A stretch of 64,000 bases of DNA from Paguma larvata (GCA_030068075.1 CM057825.1:80057123-80121122), one strand, 5' to 3'; shown: positions 34,442-45,068, counted from the stretch's first letter. Notes: generated by a model not told the origin, from the sequence alone. Numbers and translations: made by a program.

Positions 34442-35036
34442 CAATCTGATTAAAGAAGGGGCAGAGGATCTGATAGATACTTTTCCAAAGAAGACATACA
34501 GGTGGCCAACAGATGCATGAAAAGATGTTCAACATCACTCACCATCAGGTAAACGCAAATCAAAACTACAATGAGATATCACCTCACACATGTTAGAATG
34601 GCTATTTTCAAAAAAAAAAAAAATTAACAAGTGCTGGTAAAGATACAGAGAAAAAGAAACCCTTATGCACTGTTGATAGGAATGTAAATTGGTGTAGCCA
34701 CTGTGAAAAACAATATGGAGGTTCCTCAAAAAAATTAAAAATAGAACTATCATATTTTCCAGTAATTCCACTTCTGGGTATTCATCCAAAGAAAATACAA
34801 AAACTAATTTGAAAATTTATCTGCACATATAAAACCTTCCATGGAGATGAAAAATACAGCATAGGGAATATAGGCAAAATACTGTACTAACATTGTTTGG
34901 TGACAGATAGTGACTGCACTTATCACGATGAGCACTGAGTAGTATAGAATGGTGGACTCAATATGTTGTACACCTGAAACTCATATAACATTGTACGTTA
35001 ATTATACTTCAATAAAAAAAGAACATGTTTAAAAAA

Positions 35037-35455
35037 AGAAAATGCATATCTAATGGAATATTATTGAGCCATAAGAATGAAATGTGGTGTGTATATGGAG
35101 TATTACTGAGCCATACAAAGTAAAATGCTGTCATTTGACACAACATGGATGCATACTGAAGGCATTTTGCTAAGTGAAATAAGTTGGGACACAATGACAA
35201 AAACTAAATATCATATAATTTCACACATATATGGACCCCCCCCCAAAAAAAAAAAACATGAATTGAGGTCACAGATAGAGAACAAATTGATGGTTGCCAG
35301 AGGTGGAGGCAGGAGTGGGCAAAATGGGTGAAAAGGGTCAAAAACTACAAATTTCTAATTATAAAATAACCATGTCATGGCAATGTCATGTACAGCATAG
35401 TGGCTATACTCTATTGCATATTCTAAAGTTGCTCAAAAAGTAGGTATAAAAATAA
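35037..35455 (+). mobile_element. Second L1 3' end fragment, plus strand
   Basis: Repeats L1 3' motifs after the previous element has already ended: TATTACTGAGCCATACAAAG, TTGCTAAGTGAAATAAGTTG, GATGGTTGCCAGAGGTGGAG and GGCTATACTCTATTGCATAT. It is therefore a separate, 5'-truncated L1 insertion of another family. Confidence 0.8.
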
Positions 35456-36055
35456 CCTATTTCTGAATGGTCAGATAAGCCTTGTTGAGGCTCAGCAATT
35501 TAAGCAAAATTTAAGCAAATGTTTGAAGAAGGTGGGAAGACTATCAACATAGTGAAAAGAGTGCATTTCAGGCTCAGAAGACAATTCTAAAAGAGGAATT
35601 TCAAAATATTAAGGAAGGTTAGCATTATGAGATAAATATATGGTTTCTCAAGATGATTATTTTGGAAGATTTAACATTCAACTGGATGGCATGACATATG
35701 TATTTAAAAGTCAGATCATTTTATTTAGTTATACTTTAAATGATAGTACTATACATGATATCTTTGTGGAGTAGACACTCATAGGAAGTATGTTACAGAG
35801 AACTGTGTCAATAAAGAAATTTACGGAATCTATATTGATAATATGTTCTCTCTTTCCACACACTACTGCATTTATTATTGTTTTTCTTTTAAATGTCATA
35901 ATTATAGGTATGAATTAGACTGAAATGCTGAAATGTATTAATATTAAAATCACTATCGAAAGCCTGCCACATTATTAGCCTTTCTAATGGCTAGTTTTCT
36001 GCATTGATTCGGATAGGCTACAGTAGAGTTATTCAGTTAAACGCTAATCTAGTTA
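35456..36055. other. Unique interval
   Basis: No repeat or gene recognised. Confidence 0.45.
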
Positions 36056-36070
36056 AACAAATTCAAACTA

Positions 36071-36294
36071 GGGGCGCCCAGGTGGCTCAGTCAAGTTGAG
36101 TGTCCGACTTCGGCTCAGGTCATGATCTCGCCGTCTGTGAGTTCGAGCCCCACATCAGGCTCTGTGCTGACAGCTCAGAGCCTGGAGCCTGCTTCGGATT
36201 CTGTGTCTCCCTCTATCTCTGCCCCTCCCCCACTCATGCTCTATCTCTCTCTGTCTCAAAAATAAATAAACATTAAAAAAAAATTAAAAAAAAA
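36071..36294 (+). mobile_element. Young CAN-SINE, plus strand, with 15-bp TSD
   Basis: Close to the feliform consensus: GGGGCGCCCAGGTGGCTCAG, GTGAGTTCGAGCCCCACATC, CTGTGCTGACAGCTCAGAGC, and tail AAAAATAAATAAACATT plus a long A run. The perfect duplication AACAAATTCAAACTA lies at 36056-36070 and 36295-36309. Confidence 0.96.
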
Positions 36295-36475
36295 AACAAA
36301 TTCAAACTAAACTTTGCAGTTCAAGTTTACATTTTTAGCAGTTAAAAAAAAGGAAAATGTTAAAAACTATCAACGCTTTGGAGAAAATGATACAATCTGT
36401 ATTGATTATCATAATGTAAAATATTTTCATTTTTTAGAAGTTAGCATAGCTAGTCATTAAAAGTTTCAGATGTTA

Positions 36476-36670
36476 GGGGCGCCTGGGTGGCTCAGTCAGT
36501 TAAGTGTCTGACCCTTGATTTTGGCTCAGGTCATGATCTCACAGTTGGTGAAACTGAGCCTCGTGCTGGGTTCTGTGCTGACAGCCTGTAGCCTGCTTGG
36601 GATTCTCTCTTTCCTCTCTCTTTGCCCCTCCTCTGCTCTTTTTCTCAAAATAAATAAATAAACGTTTAAA
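36476..36670 (+). mobile_element. CAN-SINE, plus strand, with 17-bp TSD
   Basis: Head GGGGCGCCTGGGTGGCTCAG, diverged B box, CT-rich body and AAAATAAATAAATAAACG tail. AAAAGTTTCAGATGTTA (36459-36475) and AAAAGTTTCAGATGCTA (36671-36687) flank it with one mismatch. It lies about 180 bases from the previous SINE, in the same orientation. Confidence 0.95.
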
Positions 36671-37019
36671 AAAAGTTTCAGATGCTATAGCATAGTAATT
36701 TACTACAAAGGACAGAGTCTATGTAAATAAACACAAAAACAAGCTTTTTCTAAAACACATGTAACAGCAAAATATTCTAAATGTGCAAGCACAGATAAAT
36801 GAAGGTCATGGTAGTTTATTAACTGAATACATAACCACTGAAATGATGACCATGGGAGATGCGTTCTCCAATGATAACATATCAGATACTTTATATAAAG
36901 TACTCTATGATCTTCTTGGACAGCATCACACATATTAGCACACTGAAGTATTTCTTACAGAAAACAAACCTCTTTTGATGCTCAAATGAACTATTTTCCA
37001 AACTTATTTGAAAACAGAA

Positions 37020-37395
37020 CCCTTTAGGTACCACTTATTATTGCTGTAGAATAAACATCATATATTGTTTACAAGTTTAGGCAGAGTTCAGCAATAATAG
37101 CTTGTTTCTGCTTAACTCAGTACCATTTGGGGCAGCTTGAAGGCCTGGTGTGGAAACATCTTAATCACATGCCTGGTAGGACCTCTCATGTAGCTTGGGC
37201 TTCCTTTCAATATGAGGGCTGGGGTTCCCAGGGTGAGCAGCCCAAGAGATACAGAAAGTCAGGCAGAGTTGTACTATCTATTATGATTAAGCTTCTGAAG
37301 CTACCTAACGTCATTTTCACTTCATTCTACTCATCAAGGCAGCCAAATTTCAAAGAAAAGAGAAACAAACTTTACCTCTTCATGACAGAATAGAT
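37020..37395. mobile_element. Ancient interspersed repeat (family uncertain)
   Basis: The order CACTTATTATTGCTGTAGAA, GGCAGAGTTCAGCAATAATA, AATCACATGCCTGGTAGGAC, CTGGGGTTCCCAGGGTGAGC and CAAGAGATACAGAAAGTCAG follows an old, common mammalian interspersed repeat. I recognise the pattern but cannot assign a family name. The 88-codon plus frame through it is not a gene. Confidence 0.5.
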
Positions 37396-37454
37396 GCATT
37401 CCAGAAGAACATGTGGAATCAGATATATTTCTGTTGTCAGTTTGGCAAATACAA

Positions 37455-37460
37455 TTTGCC
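37455..37460. repeat. Target-site duplication of solo LTR 2, left copy
   Basis: TTTGCC, repeated exactly at 38153-38158. Confidence 0.9.
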
Positions 37461-38152
37461 TGTTGGGAGCCGTTTTGGGCTCACAGGTTGAGACCCCTCC
37501 CTGTGTGGAAAAGGTTGAAGCAAAATTCCCGCTGGCCAAGATGGTGCCTAGTCTTACCTCCTTCTAAATAATTTTTCAGGCTTGGATTTCTTGAGCTACT
37601 CTCCATGGCTCCAAGGAATATAATGTTCTTTTGTTCAATGGCATTTAGATAAAGGGGAAGGATCTGGAGCACGATGTTTTGATGGAGTACATCTGAATGA
37701 GAGTAGCTTGGACATAAGTAACCTTAAAGTTGCATTTTGGGGATGGGTTGTACCTCCCCCATTGTAGTTGGAAGCATAGCCCTCAAAGTAACGCCCTGGT
37801 TTCTCCTGTTTACAAATAATTAACATTAAAGCCTTAAGGAAACACCCTGTTCTCTCCCCCCACCTTAAATTTATATGTTAATTAACCTGAAAGCAACATA
37901 CAGGATTGAGGAAGTTGACCCCTTGCTGGTAAGAATGCATTATTGTTAAAGAGATCAAACTATAGAATGTCACTCATTGATGTAATGTCATTCACTACCT
38001 TTTAAATAAAGACACTGAGACCAGCAGGGCAGAGATGCCAGAATTGCCAGGGCTGCCTGCTTGGTCATCAGACGACATCTCTCTCATGGCTCTCTCATTT
38101 CCTTTTACCATCCTTCAGGGACCCCTAGATTCGCCGGAACTGGACCCCGGCA
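37461..38152 (+). mobile_element. Solo LTR 2 (same family as LTR 1, shorter)
   Basis: Starts TGTTGGGAGCCG and ends GACCCCGGCA with a perfect 6-bp duplication TTTGCC. Polyadenylation signal AATAAA at 38005-38010, plus orientation. It is 692 bases long. It aligns with LTR 1 at both ends (shared GTGTGGAAAAGGTTGAAGCA near the start; shared CTGCCTGCTTGGTCATCAGA near the end) but lacks the 464-base block found there, with the join at 37750/37751. Its own duplication shows a separate integration from LTR 1. No viral coding sequence is next to it. Confidence 0.9.
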
Positions 38153-38158
38153 TTTGCC
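38153..38158. repeat. Target-site duplication of solo LTR 2, right copy
   Basis: TTTGCC, identical to 37455-37460. Confidence 0.9.
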
Positions 38159-38180
38159 ACATAGTTTTCAAGTAATAACT

Positions 38181-38231
38181 TGTTGATGGAGGTGCATCAA
38201 ATTTGGTATATGTTGATGGAGGTGCATCAAA
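38181..38231. repeat. Two-copy direct repeat, 30-base period
   Basis: A 21-base unit starting TGTTGATGGAGGTGCATCAA occurs exactly at 38181-38201 and again at 38211-38231, just downstream of solo LTR 2. It appears to be a local tandem duplication. Confidence 0.9.
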
Positions 38232-38820
38232 ATAGCTATGTAATGTCTATGCTATATACATGTTACATATATATTCATATACATACATATGTATATACGC
38301 ACCATTTTGTCTGGCAAAAAATCCCCTGTGTTTGACACAGTAAAATATTCCCAATCATTGTGAATGAATTAGGCAATTTCCATTCAAATTTATATGAAAC
38401 AACAATAGGAATTAGGACTGTCTCCAGCCTAGTTTCCCATTGACCACAGGGGTTAGCAGATTGCTTACATTCTTGCCTTTTAAAAGAGATACCAAGTTTC
38501 TAAGACTCTAAGTCTTACTGATGTTAGTTATAAAAAAAATCCTATTTTGACTTATAGGAAAACTACACAAATGGATATATCTATTTTGGCAAACACAATT
38601 CTGAGTTAATCAAGTTTGATGAATAGAATTCATTCTTTTAATAGCAATGTCTTAAGGAATTTTCTTTTTTAGAAAGACAGTTTTTCAGAATACTTCCCTT
38701 ATGTAGTTACAACCACTAAATAGAAACTATTTTTTAATGGTGGCACAAAAACATTTTTTCAACAGCTACTTCTAATTACCTTTACAAAACATGACCAGTT
38801 AAGGCAATACAAATGAAACC
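38232..38820. other. Unique interval with AT/CATA-rich tract
   Basis: 38255-38300 is a mixed TATACA/CATATA low-complexity tract. The remainder shows no gene or clear repeat. Confidence 0.45.
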
Positions 38821-38824
38821 AAAG

Positions 38825-39295
38825 TGGAAAGATTTAATATCTACGGAAATTTAAAACTTAGAATGTTGGGGGGCGCCTGGGTGGCTCAGTCGGTTAAGCG
38901 GCCGACTTTGGCTCAGGTCACGATCTCACAGTCTGTGAGTTCGAGCCCCACATCGGGCTCTATGCTGATGGCTCATCAGAGCCTGGAGCCTGCTTCGGAT
39001 TCTGTGTCTCCCTCTCTCTCTGCCCTTCCCCTGCTCATGCTCTGTCTCTATGTCTCTCAAAAATAAATAAACGTAAAAAAAAAAAAAATAAAAAAAAAAA
39101 ATAAAACTTAGAATGTTGGGAATGAAAGGTACAGCTTAGGGAATTTAGTCAATAATATTGTAATAACTTTGTATGGTGACAGAGATTAACTACACTTATC
39201 ATGGTAAACACTTTGTAATGTGCCTCATTGTTAAATCAGTATGTTCTATACCTGAAACTAATGACATATGTAAACTATAATTTAAAAAAAAGCAA
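38825..39295 (+). mobile_element. L1 3' UTR fragment, plus strand, split by a SINE
   Basis: To the right of the SINE, text such as GGAATTTAGTCAATAATATT, GTAATAACTTTGTATGGTGA and TTCTATACCTGAAACTAATG is a carnivore L1 3' end finishing in an A-rich run near 39290. The left part is short (38825-38870). Confidence 0.75.
38871..39102 (+). mobile_element. Young CAN-SINE, plus strand, with 18-bp TSD
   Basis: Near-consensus: GGGCGCCTGGGTGGCTCAGT, CGGTTAAGCGGCCGAC, GTGAGTTCGAGCCCCACATC, AAAAATAAATAAACGT and a long A-rich tail. The perfect duplication AAAACTTAGAATGTTGGG is at 38853-38870 and 39103-39120. A 4-base internal duplication (GGCTCATCAGAGCC) sets it apart from other copies. It is among the youngest insertions here. 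Confidence 0.96.
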
Positions 39296-39819
39296 TACAA
39301 AAGTAAAAAAAATCTTAGGCTTAAAGAAATCTTAAAAAAATTAAAATAAAATAAAATTACCTCCTAAACATTCTTTTTCAAGAAACCTCTGAAAAACTCA
39401 CTCTACAAAAATGAAAGAACAAAAGAAAAAAAAGCTTTAAGAAAAAGGAGTTTTATGGAAACCAATTTGACAATTGGTTTAATAATTTATTAAAAAATTT
39501 GACTGAAAAACAAAAAAAGAAAGAAGCCACAGGAAGGAATTAAGAGAGCTAGAAATGATAACTAAGCTGCTAATAAACACAAACTCTACACATATACATA
39601 GCCTGTTTTTTCTCTCAGCTTCTTTAAAAGATACGATTACATAAAGTACTAATTATAACAACATAAGTGTGTAACAAAGATGCAATATTAAAATTAATTC
39701 AATTACTCTAAAAAAAAAAGAAAAAGAAAAAGGAGTTTCACATAGGATAGAGAAAAAGAGAATCTCACAAATGAGTAAGAGATATCCCACAATGATACTG
39801 TGTCTTCAGGGAGAGCAGG

Positions 39820-40062
39820 CAGACCAGACTGCAACAGGACTCAAATTGTCATCAAGATTCCCCACTGATTCTTTTAATGACTCATCCCTTCTCTCTTGTT
39901 TTTTGATCAGTCTAGCAAGCAGGTTATCACTTTTATTGATATTTCCAAAGAGCTCTTGTGCTTTCACTGATTTTCTCTATTGTTTGGGATTCCCTAATTT
40001 ATTGATTTCTGCTTTTATATTATTTCTTTGTTTCTAGTTACTTTGGGTTTACTTTACATTCT
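39820..40062 (-). mobile_element. L1 ORF2 fragment, minus strand
   Basis: Antisense ORF2 text downstream of the endonuclease domain: GATCAGTCTAGCAAGCAGGT, CACTTTTATTGATATTTCCA, CTTTCACTGATTTTCTCTAT and ATTTATTGATTTCTGCTTTT. It lies beside, but is not continuous with, the L1 3' end that follows. Confidence 0.75.
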
Positions 40063-41470
40063 TTATCTTTTTTTTCAAGTTTTTATTTAAATTACAGTTA
40101 ATTGTCATACACTGTAATATGATTTTTAGGTGTAGAATTTAGTGATCCATCACTTACACACAATACCTAGTGTTCATCACAAGTGCCCCCCTTCATTCCC
40201 ATCATCCATTTTAACCCATCCCACCACCCACCGACCCTCCAGTCATCCTCAGTTTGTTTTCTAAAGTTCAGAGCCTGTTTTCTGGTTTGCCTCTTTCCTT
40301 TTCTTCCCCCATCTTCATCTGTCTTTTTTCTTAAATTCCACATATGAATGAAACCATATGGTATTTGTCTTTTTCTGAATAACTTACTTAGCTTAGCATA
40401 ATACTCTCTAGCTCCATCGACATTGTTGCGAATGGCAAGATTTCTTTGATGGCCAAGTTATATTTCATTGCGTGCTGCGCACGTGTGCACACACACACAC
40501 ACACACCTTCTTTATCCAATCATCAGTAGATGGGTATTTGGGCTCTTTCCATAATTGGCTATTGTTGATAGTATTGCTATAAACATGGGGGTGCATGTGC
40601 TCCTTTGAATCAGCTCCTTTGGATAAATATCTAGTAGTGCAATTGCTGGATTGTAGGCTAGTTCTATTGTTAACTTTTTGAGGAAACTCCATACTGCTTT
40701 CCAGAGTGGCTGCACCAGTTGGGATTTCCACCAACAGTTCAAGAAAGTTTCCCTTTCTCCACATCCTCTCCAACATCTATTGTTTCCTGAGTTGTTAATT
40801 TTAGCCATTCTGACTGGTGTGAGGTGGTATCTTCTTGTGGTTTTGATTTGTATTTCTCTGATGAAGAGTGATGTTGAGCATTTTTTTCATGTGTCTGTTA
40901 GCCATATGGATGTCTTCAAAAGTGTCTATTCATGTCCTCTGCCCATTTCTTCACTGGATTATTTGTGTTTTGGGTGTTTAGTTGATAAGTTCTTAAGAGA
41001 TTATAGATACTAAACCTTTATCTGGTATGTTATTTGCACATATCTTTTCCTATTCTGATGGTTACCTTTTAGTTTTGTTGATTGTTTTCTTTTGCTGTGC
41101 TTTTTATCTTGATGAGATCCCAATAGTTCATTTTTGCTTGTTCTCCTTGCCTCTGGAAACATGTCTATTAAGAGGCTGCTTTGGCAGAGGTCAAAGAGGT
41201 TGCTGCCTGTAGGATTTTGGTGATTTTGTCTCACGTTTAGGTCTTTCATCCATTTTGAATTTCTTTTTGTGTGTAGTATAAGAAAGCTGTTCAATTTCAT
41301 TATGCATGTTGCTGTTGAGTTTTCCCAGCAGTATTTGCTGAAAAGACTGTCTTTTTTCCATTGGATATTCTTTCCTGTTTTGTCAAAAATTAGTTGGCCA
41401 TACATGTTTTAGTTCATTTCTGGGTTCTCTATTCCGTTTCACTGATCTATGTGTCTGCTTCATATATTTT
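40063..41470 (-). mobile_element. L1 3' half, minus strand, 5'-truncated
   Basis: From the T-rich 3' end (40065-40090) through an antisense 3' UTR (CACAATACCTAGTGTTCATC) and ORF2 C-terminal region to about 41470. Open remnants are at 40465-40808, two overlapping frames that together cover the C-terminus ([16 protein letters not shown]) and imply a frameshift, and at 41010-41405 ([20 protein letters not shown]). It includes a (CA)n tract at 40487-40506. Confidence 0.87.
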
Positions 41471-41474
41471 TAAG

Positions 41475-41685
41475 AGCTATTGTTACATGCATACACATGA
41501 CAGTATGTCCTCTTGATGAAGTGTCTTTTATCAAGTTTTTTCTTTATCTCTGATAAAAGATTTCTTCTCATTTAGAAGTCTACTTTAAAATTAGCTACTT
41601 CAACTTTCTGATGATTCGTGTTAGCATGGTTCATTTTACTTTTAACCTACCTGTGTCTTTACATTAAAAAGCAATTCCTTTATCC
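41475..41685 (-). mobile_element. L1 ORF2 endonuclease-region fragment, minus strand
   Basis: ATGTCCTCTTGATGAAGTGT, TTTAAAATTAGCTACTTCAA and TTTTAACCTACCTGTGTCTT are antisense L1 endonuclease-domain text. It is placed next to RT-region text, so the element has an internal deletion or two copies abut here. Confidence 0.65.
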
Positions 41686-41691
41686 AGTGTA

Positions 41692-41902
41692 CTAGGGGTT
41701 GGCAAGCTATGGTCCAGAGAACAGCTATTTGTTTTTTGTAAATAAAGTTTTATTGAAATACTGACTGAACCATTTGTTTACATTTTGTCTTTGGCTGTTT
41801 TTAAGCTACAACAGCAGAATTGGGTAGGTGTAACACAAACTGTATGGTCCTCAAACCTACAATGCTTAGTATCTACCCTTTGATAAAGTTTGCCAACTCT
41901 TG
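41692..41902. mobile_element. hAT-type nonautonomous DNA transposon relic, second copy
   Basis: Starts CTAGGGGTTGGCAAGCTATG and ends AAGTTTGCCAACTCTTG, imperfect terminal inverted repeats. The interior GTAAATAAAGTTTTATTGAA and TACAACAGCAGAATTGGGTA match the order in the copy at 18749-19059, in the same orientation but with a shorter middle. Confidence 0.78.
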
Positions 41903-42033
41903 TGGGATACAACTATTTACCAGATTACTAATCTAACAAAATACACCAATTCCTTGGAGCGTTTAGACAATTTACACTTAATATAACTGTCATGTAATTG
42001 GACATAAGTCTACTATCTGGCTATTTGTTTTCT

Positions 42034-42273
42034 TTTTTTTTTTAATTAAAAAGATTTTTTTTTTTGGCATTTTTATTCTATTTTTGAGAGACATAGAGAC
42101 AAAGCATGAGCAAGGGAAGGGCAGAGAGAGAGAGAGAGACACAGAATCTGAAGCAGGCTCCAGGCTCTGAGCCATCAGCACAGAGCCTGACGCAGGGCTT
42201 GAACTCACAGACCATGAGATCATGACCTGAGCTGAAGTCGGCCGCTCAACCTACTGAGCCACCCAGGCGCCCC
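42034..42273 (-). mobile_element. Young CAN-SINE, minus strand, with 15-bp TSD
   Basis: T-rich left end, GAGACATAGAGACAAAGCAT, GAGCAAGGGAAGGGCAGAGA, then CTGAGCCACCCAGGCGCCCC. The perfect duplication GGCTATTTGTTTTCT lies at 42019-42033 and 42275-42289. Confidence 0.95.
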
Positions 42274-42289
42274 AGGCTATTTGTTTTCT

Positions 42290-42611
42290 ATTTGGCCCAT
42301 CTCTTTTGTCATCTGTTCCTGGCTTCTTCTGAACACATCTGATGTTTTAGTACTTTATCTCCTCTGTTGTCTTATTAACTCTCTTTATATCTTTATTGGT
42401 TATTCTATGGTTTAGATATATATCTTTAACTTATCACAACATAGATTTAAATAATACCATAACACTTCCTGAATAATGTAAAAATCTTATGACATTTTAC
42501 CTCCAATTCTCCCTCCCATTCTTTGCACTGTGGTCATACATTTTACTACCACATACATCATAAACCTCACAATTTTGTTCTTTTTATTACTTCTTTTGAT
42601 TTAAATCGTCA
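42290..42611. other. AT-rich interval, possibly old L1
   Basis: T-rich text without a clear match. It may be diverged antisense L1, given its neighbours. No gene seen. Confidence 0.35.
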
Positions 42612-43215
42612 GTTCTTTTTTTAATTAAAAATATATTTTAGTTCAGTATAATTAAAATACAGTGTTATATTAATTTTAGGTATACAATATCAATATAATG
42701 ATTCAACAATTCTATAGATTACTCAGTGTTCATCATGACAAATGTACTCTTAATTCCATTTATCTATTTTCTCTATACCCCTCCCTACCCATGTCCCCTA
42801 TGTCAACCATCTATTTGTTTTTTTTTCTTTGTTTGCCCATTTGATTCTTAAATTGCACATATGACTGAAATCATATTGTCTTTGGCTTTCTTTGTCTGAC
42901 TCATTTCACTTGGCATTATATTCTATAGGCCCATCCATGTTGTTACAAATGGCAAGGTCTCATTCTTTTTTATGGTTAATATCCCATAAGAATTATGGAA
43001 TATTACACATATACACACACACACCTACCTCATCTTCTGTATCCATTCAGCTGTAGATGCACTCTTAGGCTGCTTCCATACCCTGGCTATTGTAAATAAT
43101 GCTGTGATAAATACAGGGGTGCATATATTTTTTTTCAAAGTAGTGTTTTTACTTTTTTTTAGGTAAATATCCAGTAGTAGAATTATTGGATCACATAATA
43201 TTTCTATTTTTTACA
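42612..43215 (-). mobile_element. L1 3' end, minus strand, 5'-truncated
   Basis: From a T-rich 3' end through an antisense 3' UTR (TACTCAGTGTTCATCATGAC) and the ORF2 C-terminal region (TATTGTAAATAATGCTGTGA, AAATATCCAGTAGTAGAATT). It parallels 2150-2770 and 40063-40690. Confidence 0.85.
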
Positions 43216-43284
43216 TTCAATTATCTTTTAAAAATTTAAATGAGAAAAAATCAGTCTCTTATATTTACCTATTAAATATTTACC

Positions 43285-44060
43285 ATTTCTGGGGCTCTTC
43301 ATTCTTTGTGTGAATTGTGCTCCATCTAATACTGTTTTTCTTCTAAGAATTCATTTAACATTTCTCGTAAGAAACATCTACTGGTAATGAATTTCCTCAG
43401 TTACTTTGTCATTTTATCTGCAAATGTCATTATTTTGGATATTTTGGCTGGATATATAATTTCAAATTCATAGTTTTCCTATTTCAGTGCTGATCTCATT
43501 CCAATGTTTTCTGATTTTCATCATTTCTGTAGTGAAGTCAGTAAATTTTTTACCTCTTGTGTTGTATATATAATGTGCCTTTTTTTGGGCCATTATGATT
43601 TTTATTATTATTGTTGGCTTTCAGAAATTATGTCTTTGTGTGGTTTTCTTTCCTGTTTGAAATTCATTGAACTTCTTGGTTTCGTGAGTTTGTATTTTTC
43701 CTCAAATGTGGAAAAACTTCGGTCATTATTTCTTGAAATATTTCTTCTTTCTGGAACTCCCATTACACATTTTTTAGACTACATGGTACCAGGACACTGA
43801 GGTGGCATCCATTTTTTTTATACAGTTGTCTTACTCTCTGTTTCAGTTTGGAAAATTGATTTAAGTCCACTTTTATTTTTATGTGCAGTGTCTAATGAAT
43901 GCACTGCCTAACTCATCCAGTGGATATTTCATTCCATATATCATTATTTTACTGTTTTTCTTTAAATCCCTGAACATGTAAACAATTAGCTGTTTTAAAG
44001 TCTTTGCTAAGTACAACACCCCTGGCAATTCTTAGTCTTCTCCCCTGGATTGGCTACTGT
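43285..44060 (-). mobile_element. L1/HAL1-like 5'-region fragment, minus strand
   Basis: The order TTAACATTTCTCGTAAGAAA, TACTGGTAATGAATTTCCTC, TTTGGCTGGATATATAATTT, TGTAGTGAAGTCAGTAAATT, ATTATGTCTTTGTGTGGTTT, AACTTCTTGGTTTCGTGAGT and ACTCATCCAGTGGATATTTC is that of antisense L1 or HAL1 5' sequence. A similar order is at 6660-7300. The 98-codon frame at 43504-43800 is antisense to this and not a gene. Confidence 0.6.
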
Positions 44061-44228
44061 ATCTGGCATTACATATGGAGACAGGCCAGCACTAAGTCTA
44101 TGCCATTCTCAGTGAGCTCAGAGGACATATGTACCATATGTATGAGGATACATGATTAAATAGGTACAACACCTTCTTCATAAAAATGTCAAAGCTGGAG
44201 ATAGGAAGTAAAATAATTAATTCGAAAG

Positions 44229-44291
44229 GCTTTTTTTTTATATAGAGAAAAAGAACTCGTGGAAGTAGGGGAGGGGGTAGAGGGAAGAAGG

Positions 44292-44327
<36 letters not shown>

Positions 44328-44442
44328 TAAGTAGGCTCCCTAATTAAGCGTGTGAGTCTTGACCCCATGACCCTGGGATCATGACCTGAGCTGAAATCAA
44401 GAGTCAGCGGCTCAAATGAAAGAGCCATCCAGGAGCACCTGA
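44229..44442 (-). mobile_element. Older CAN-SINE, minus strand, with (GA)n
   Basis: T-rich left end, purine-rich body with a GA run at 44294-44324, TGACCTGAGCTGAAATCAAG, and an eroded head GAGCCATCCAGGAGCACC. A second minus-strand SINE abuts on the right. Confidence 0.88.
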
Positions 44443-44456
44443 AAAAGCATTTAAAA

Positions 44457-44667
44457 TTTTTTTTTTAATGTTTTTATTTTATTTTGAGAGACAGAGACAG
44501 AACAGGAGTGGGGAGCGGCAGAGAGACAGGGAGACACAGAATCTGAAGCAGGCTTCAGGCTGTGAGCTGTCAGCTCAGAGCCTGACCCGGGGCTTGAACC
44601 CACAAACTGTGAGATCATGACCTGGGCCAAGGTTGGCTGCTTAACCAACTGAGCCACTGAGACGCCC
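44457..44667 (-). mobile_element. CAN-SINE, minus strand, with TSD
   Basis: Left end TTTTTTTTAATGTTTTTATT, body GAGTGGGGAGCGGCAGAGAG, right end CTGAGCCACTGAGACGCCC. TGAAAAAGCATTT (44440-44452) and TGAAAAAACATTT (44668-44680) are the duplication, one mismatch. It landed at the edge of the older SINE at 44229-44442. Confidence 0.93.
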
Positions 44668-44903
44668 TGAAAAAACATTTCAATAGGGATATATAAATGA
44701 TGCTAAATATCCACATGTAAGGGCTACCTATGCAAGCCCACAAAGGTCAAATAAGCCTTCCAAATAAATAGTATGAACCACTATGATGTCCTTTATTCTT
44801 TACATCTCCAAGGAAAAATGTTAGATTATTCTGATGAATTACTTTCCATATTTTGATAATGCCATGTAAATTATTCCAGTTGATTAGTTATGTTCTATTA
44901 AAA

Positions 44904-44922
44904 AATATATATATATATATAT
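44904..44922. repeat. Short (AT)n tract
   Basis: About nine AT dinucleotides after an A run. Low-complexity sequence only. Confidence 0.9.
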
Positions 44923-45068
44923 TCCTAATTTGGAGTACAAAAGCAATATATGCTTATTATAGAAATTTAGAATAGCATAAAAAAGGACAGCAAAAATAAA
45001 TCCACCCATCATTTTATATTAAAAGATAATCACTGTTACATTTTAGTGCACATGTGTGTAGACATTCA

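Larger units (their letters stand above)
31590..35022 (+). mobile_element. Decayed L1, plus strand, 5'-truncated, split by two SINEs
   Basis: ORF2 can be followed from just after the endonuclease region (NNQWIKEEVK-like text) through RT to the C-terminus, then a 3' UTR ending TTCAATAAAAAAAG near 35020. Frames are broken many times. The longest pieces are 31728-31946 and 33433-33705 ([20 protein letters not shown]). The RT motif reads LSDDMKIY near 33142-33172, so the FADD signature is altered. SINEs are nested at 32005-32216 and 34076-34286. Confidence 0.87.

Noticed and set aside
37127..37393. 88-codon plus-strand frame as a gene
   Set aside because: It lies in an ancient interspersed repeat and has no recognisable domain.
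29411..38158. The two LTRs as the ends of one provirus
   Set aside because: Each LTR has its own, different target-site duplication, and the DNA between them is L2, L1 and SINE sequence with no viral genes.
43504..43800. 98-codon plus-strand frame as a gene
   Set aside because: It is antisense to L1/HAL1-like sequence, which has T-rich stretches that translate into hydrophobic chance frames.
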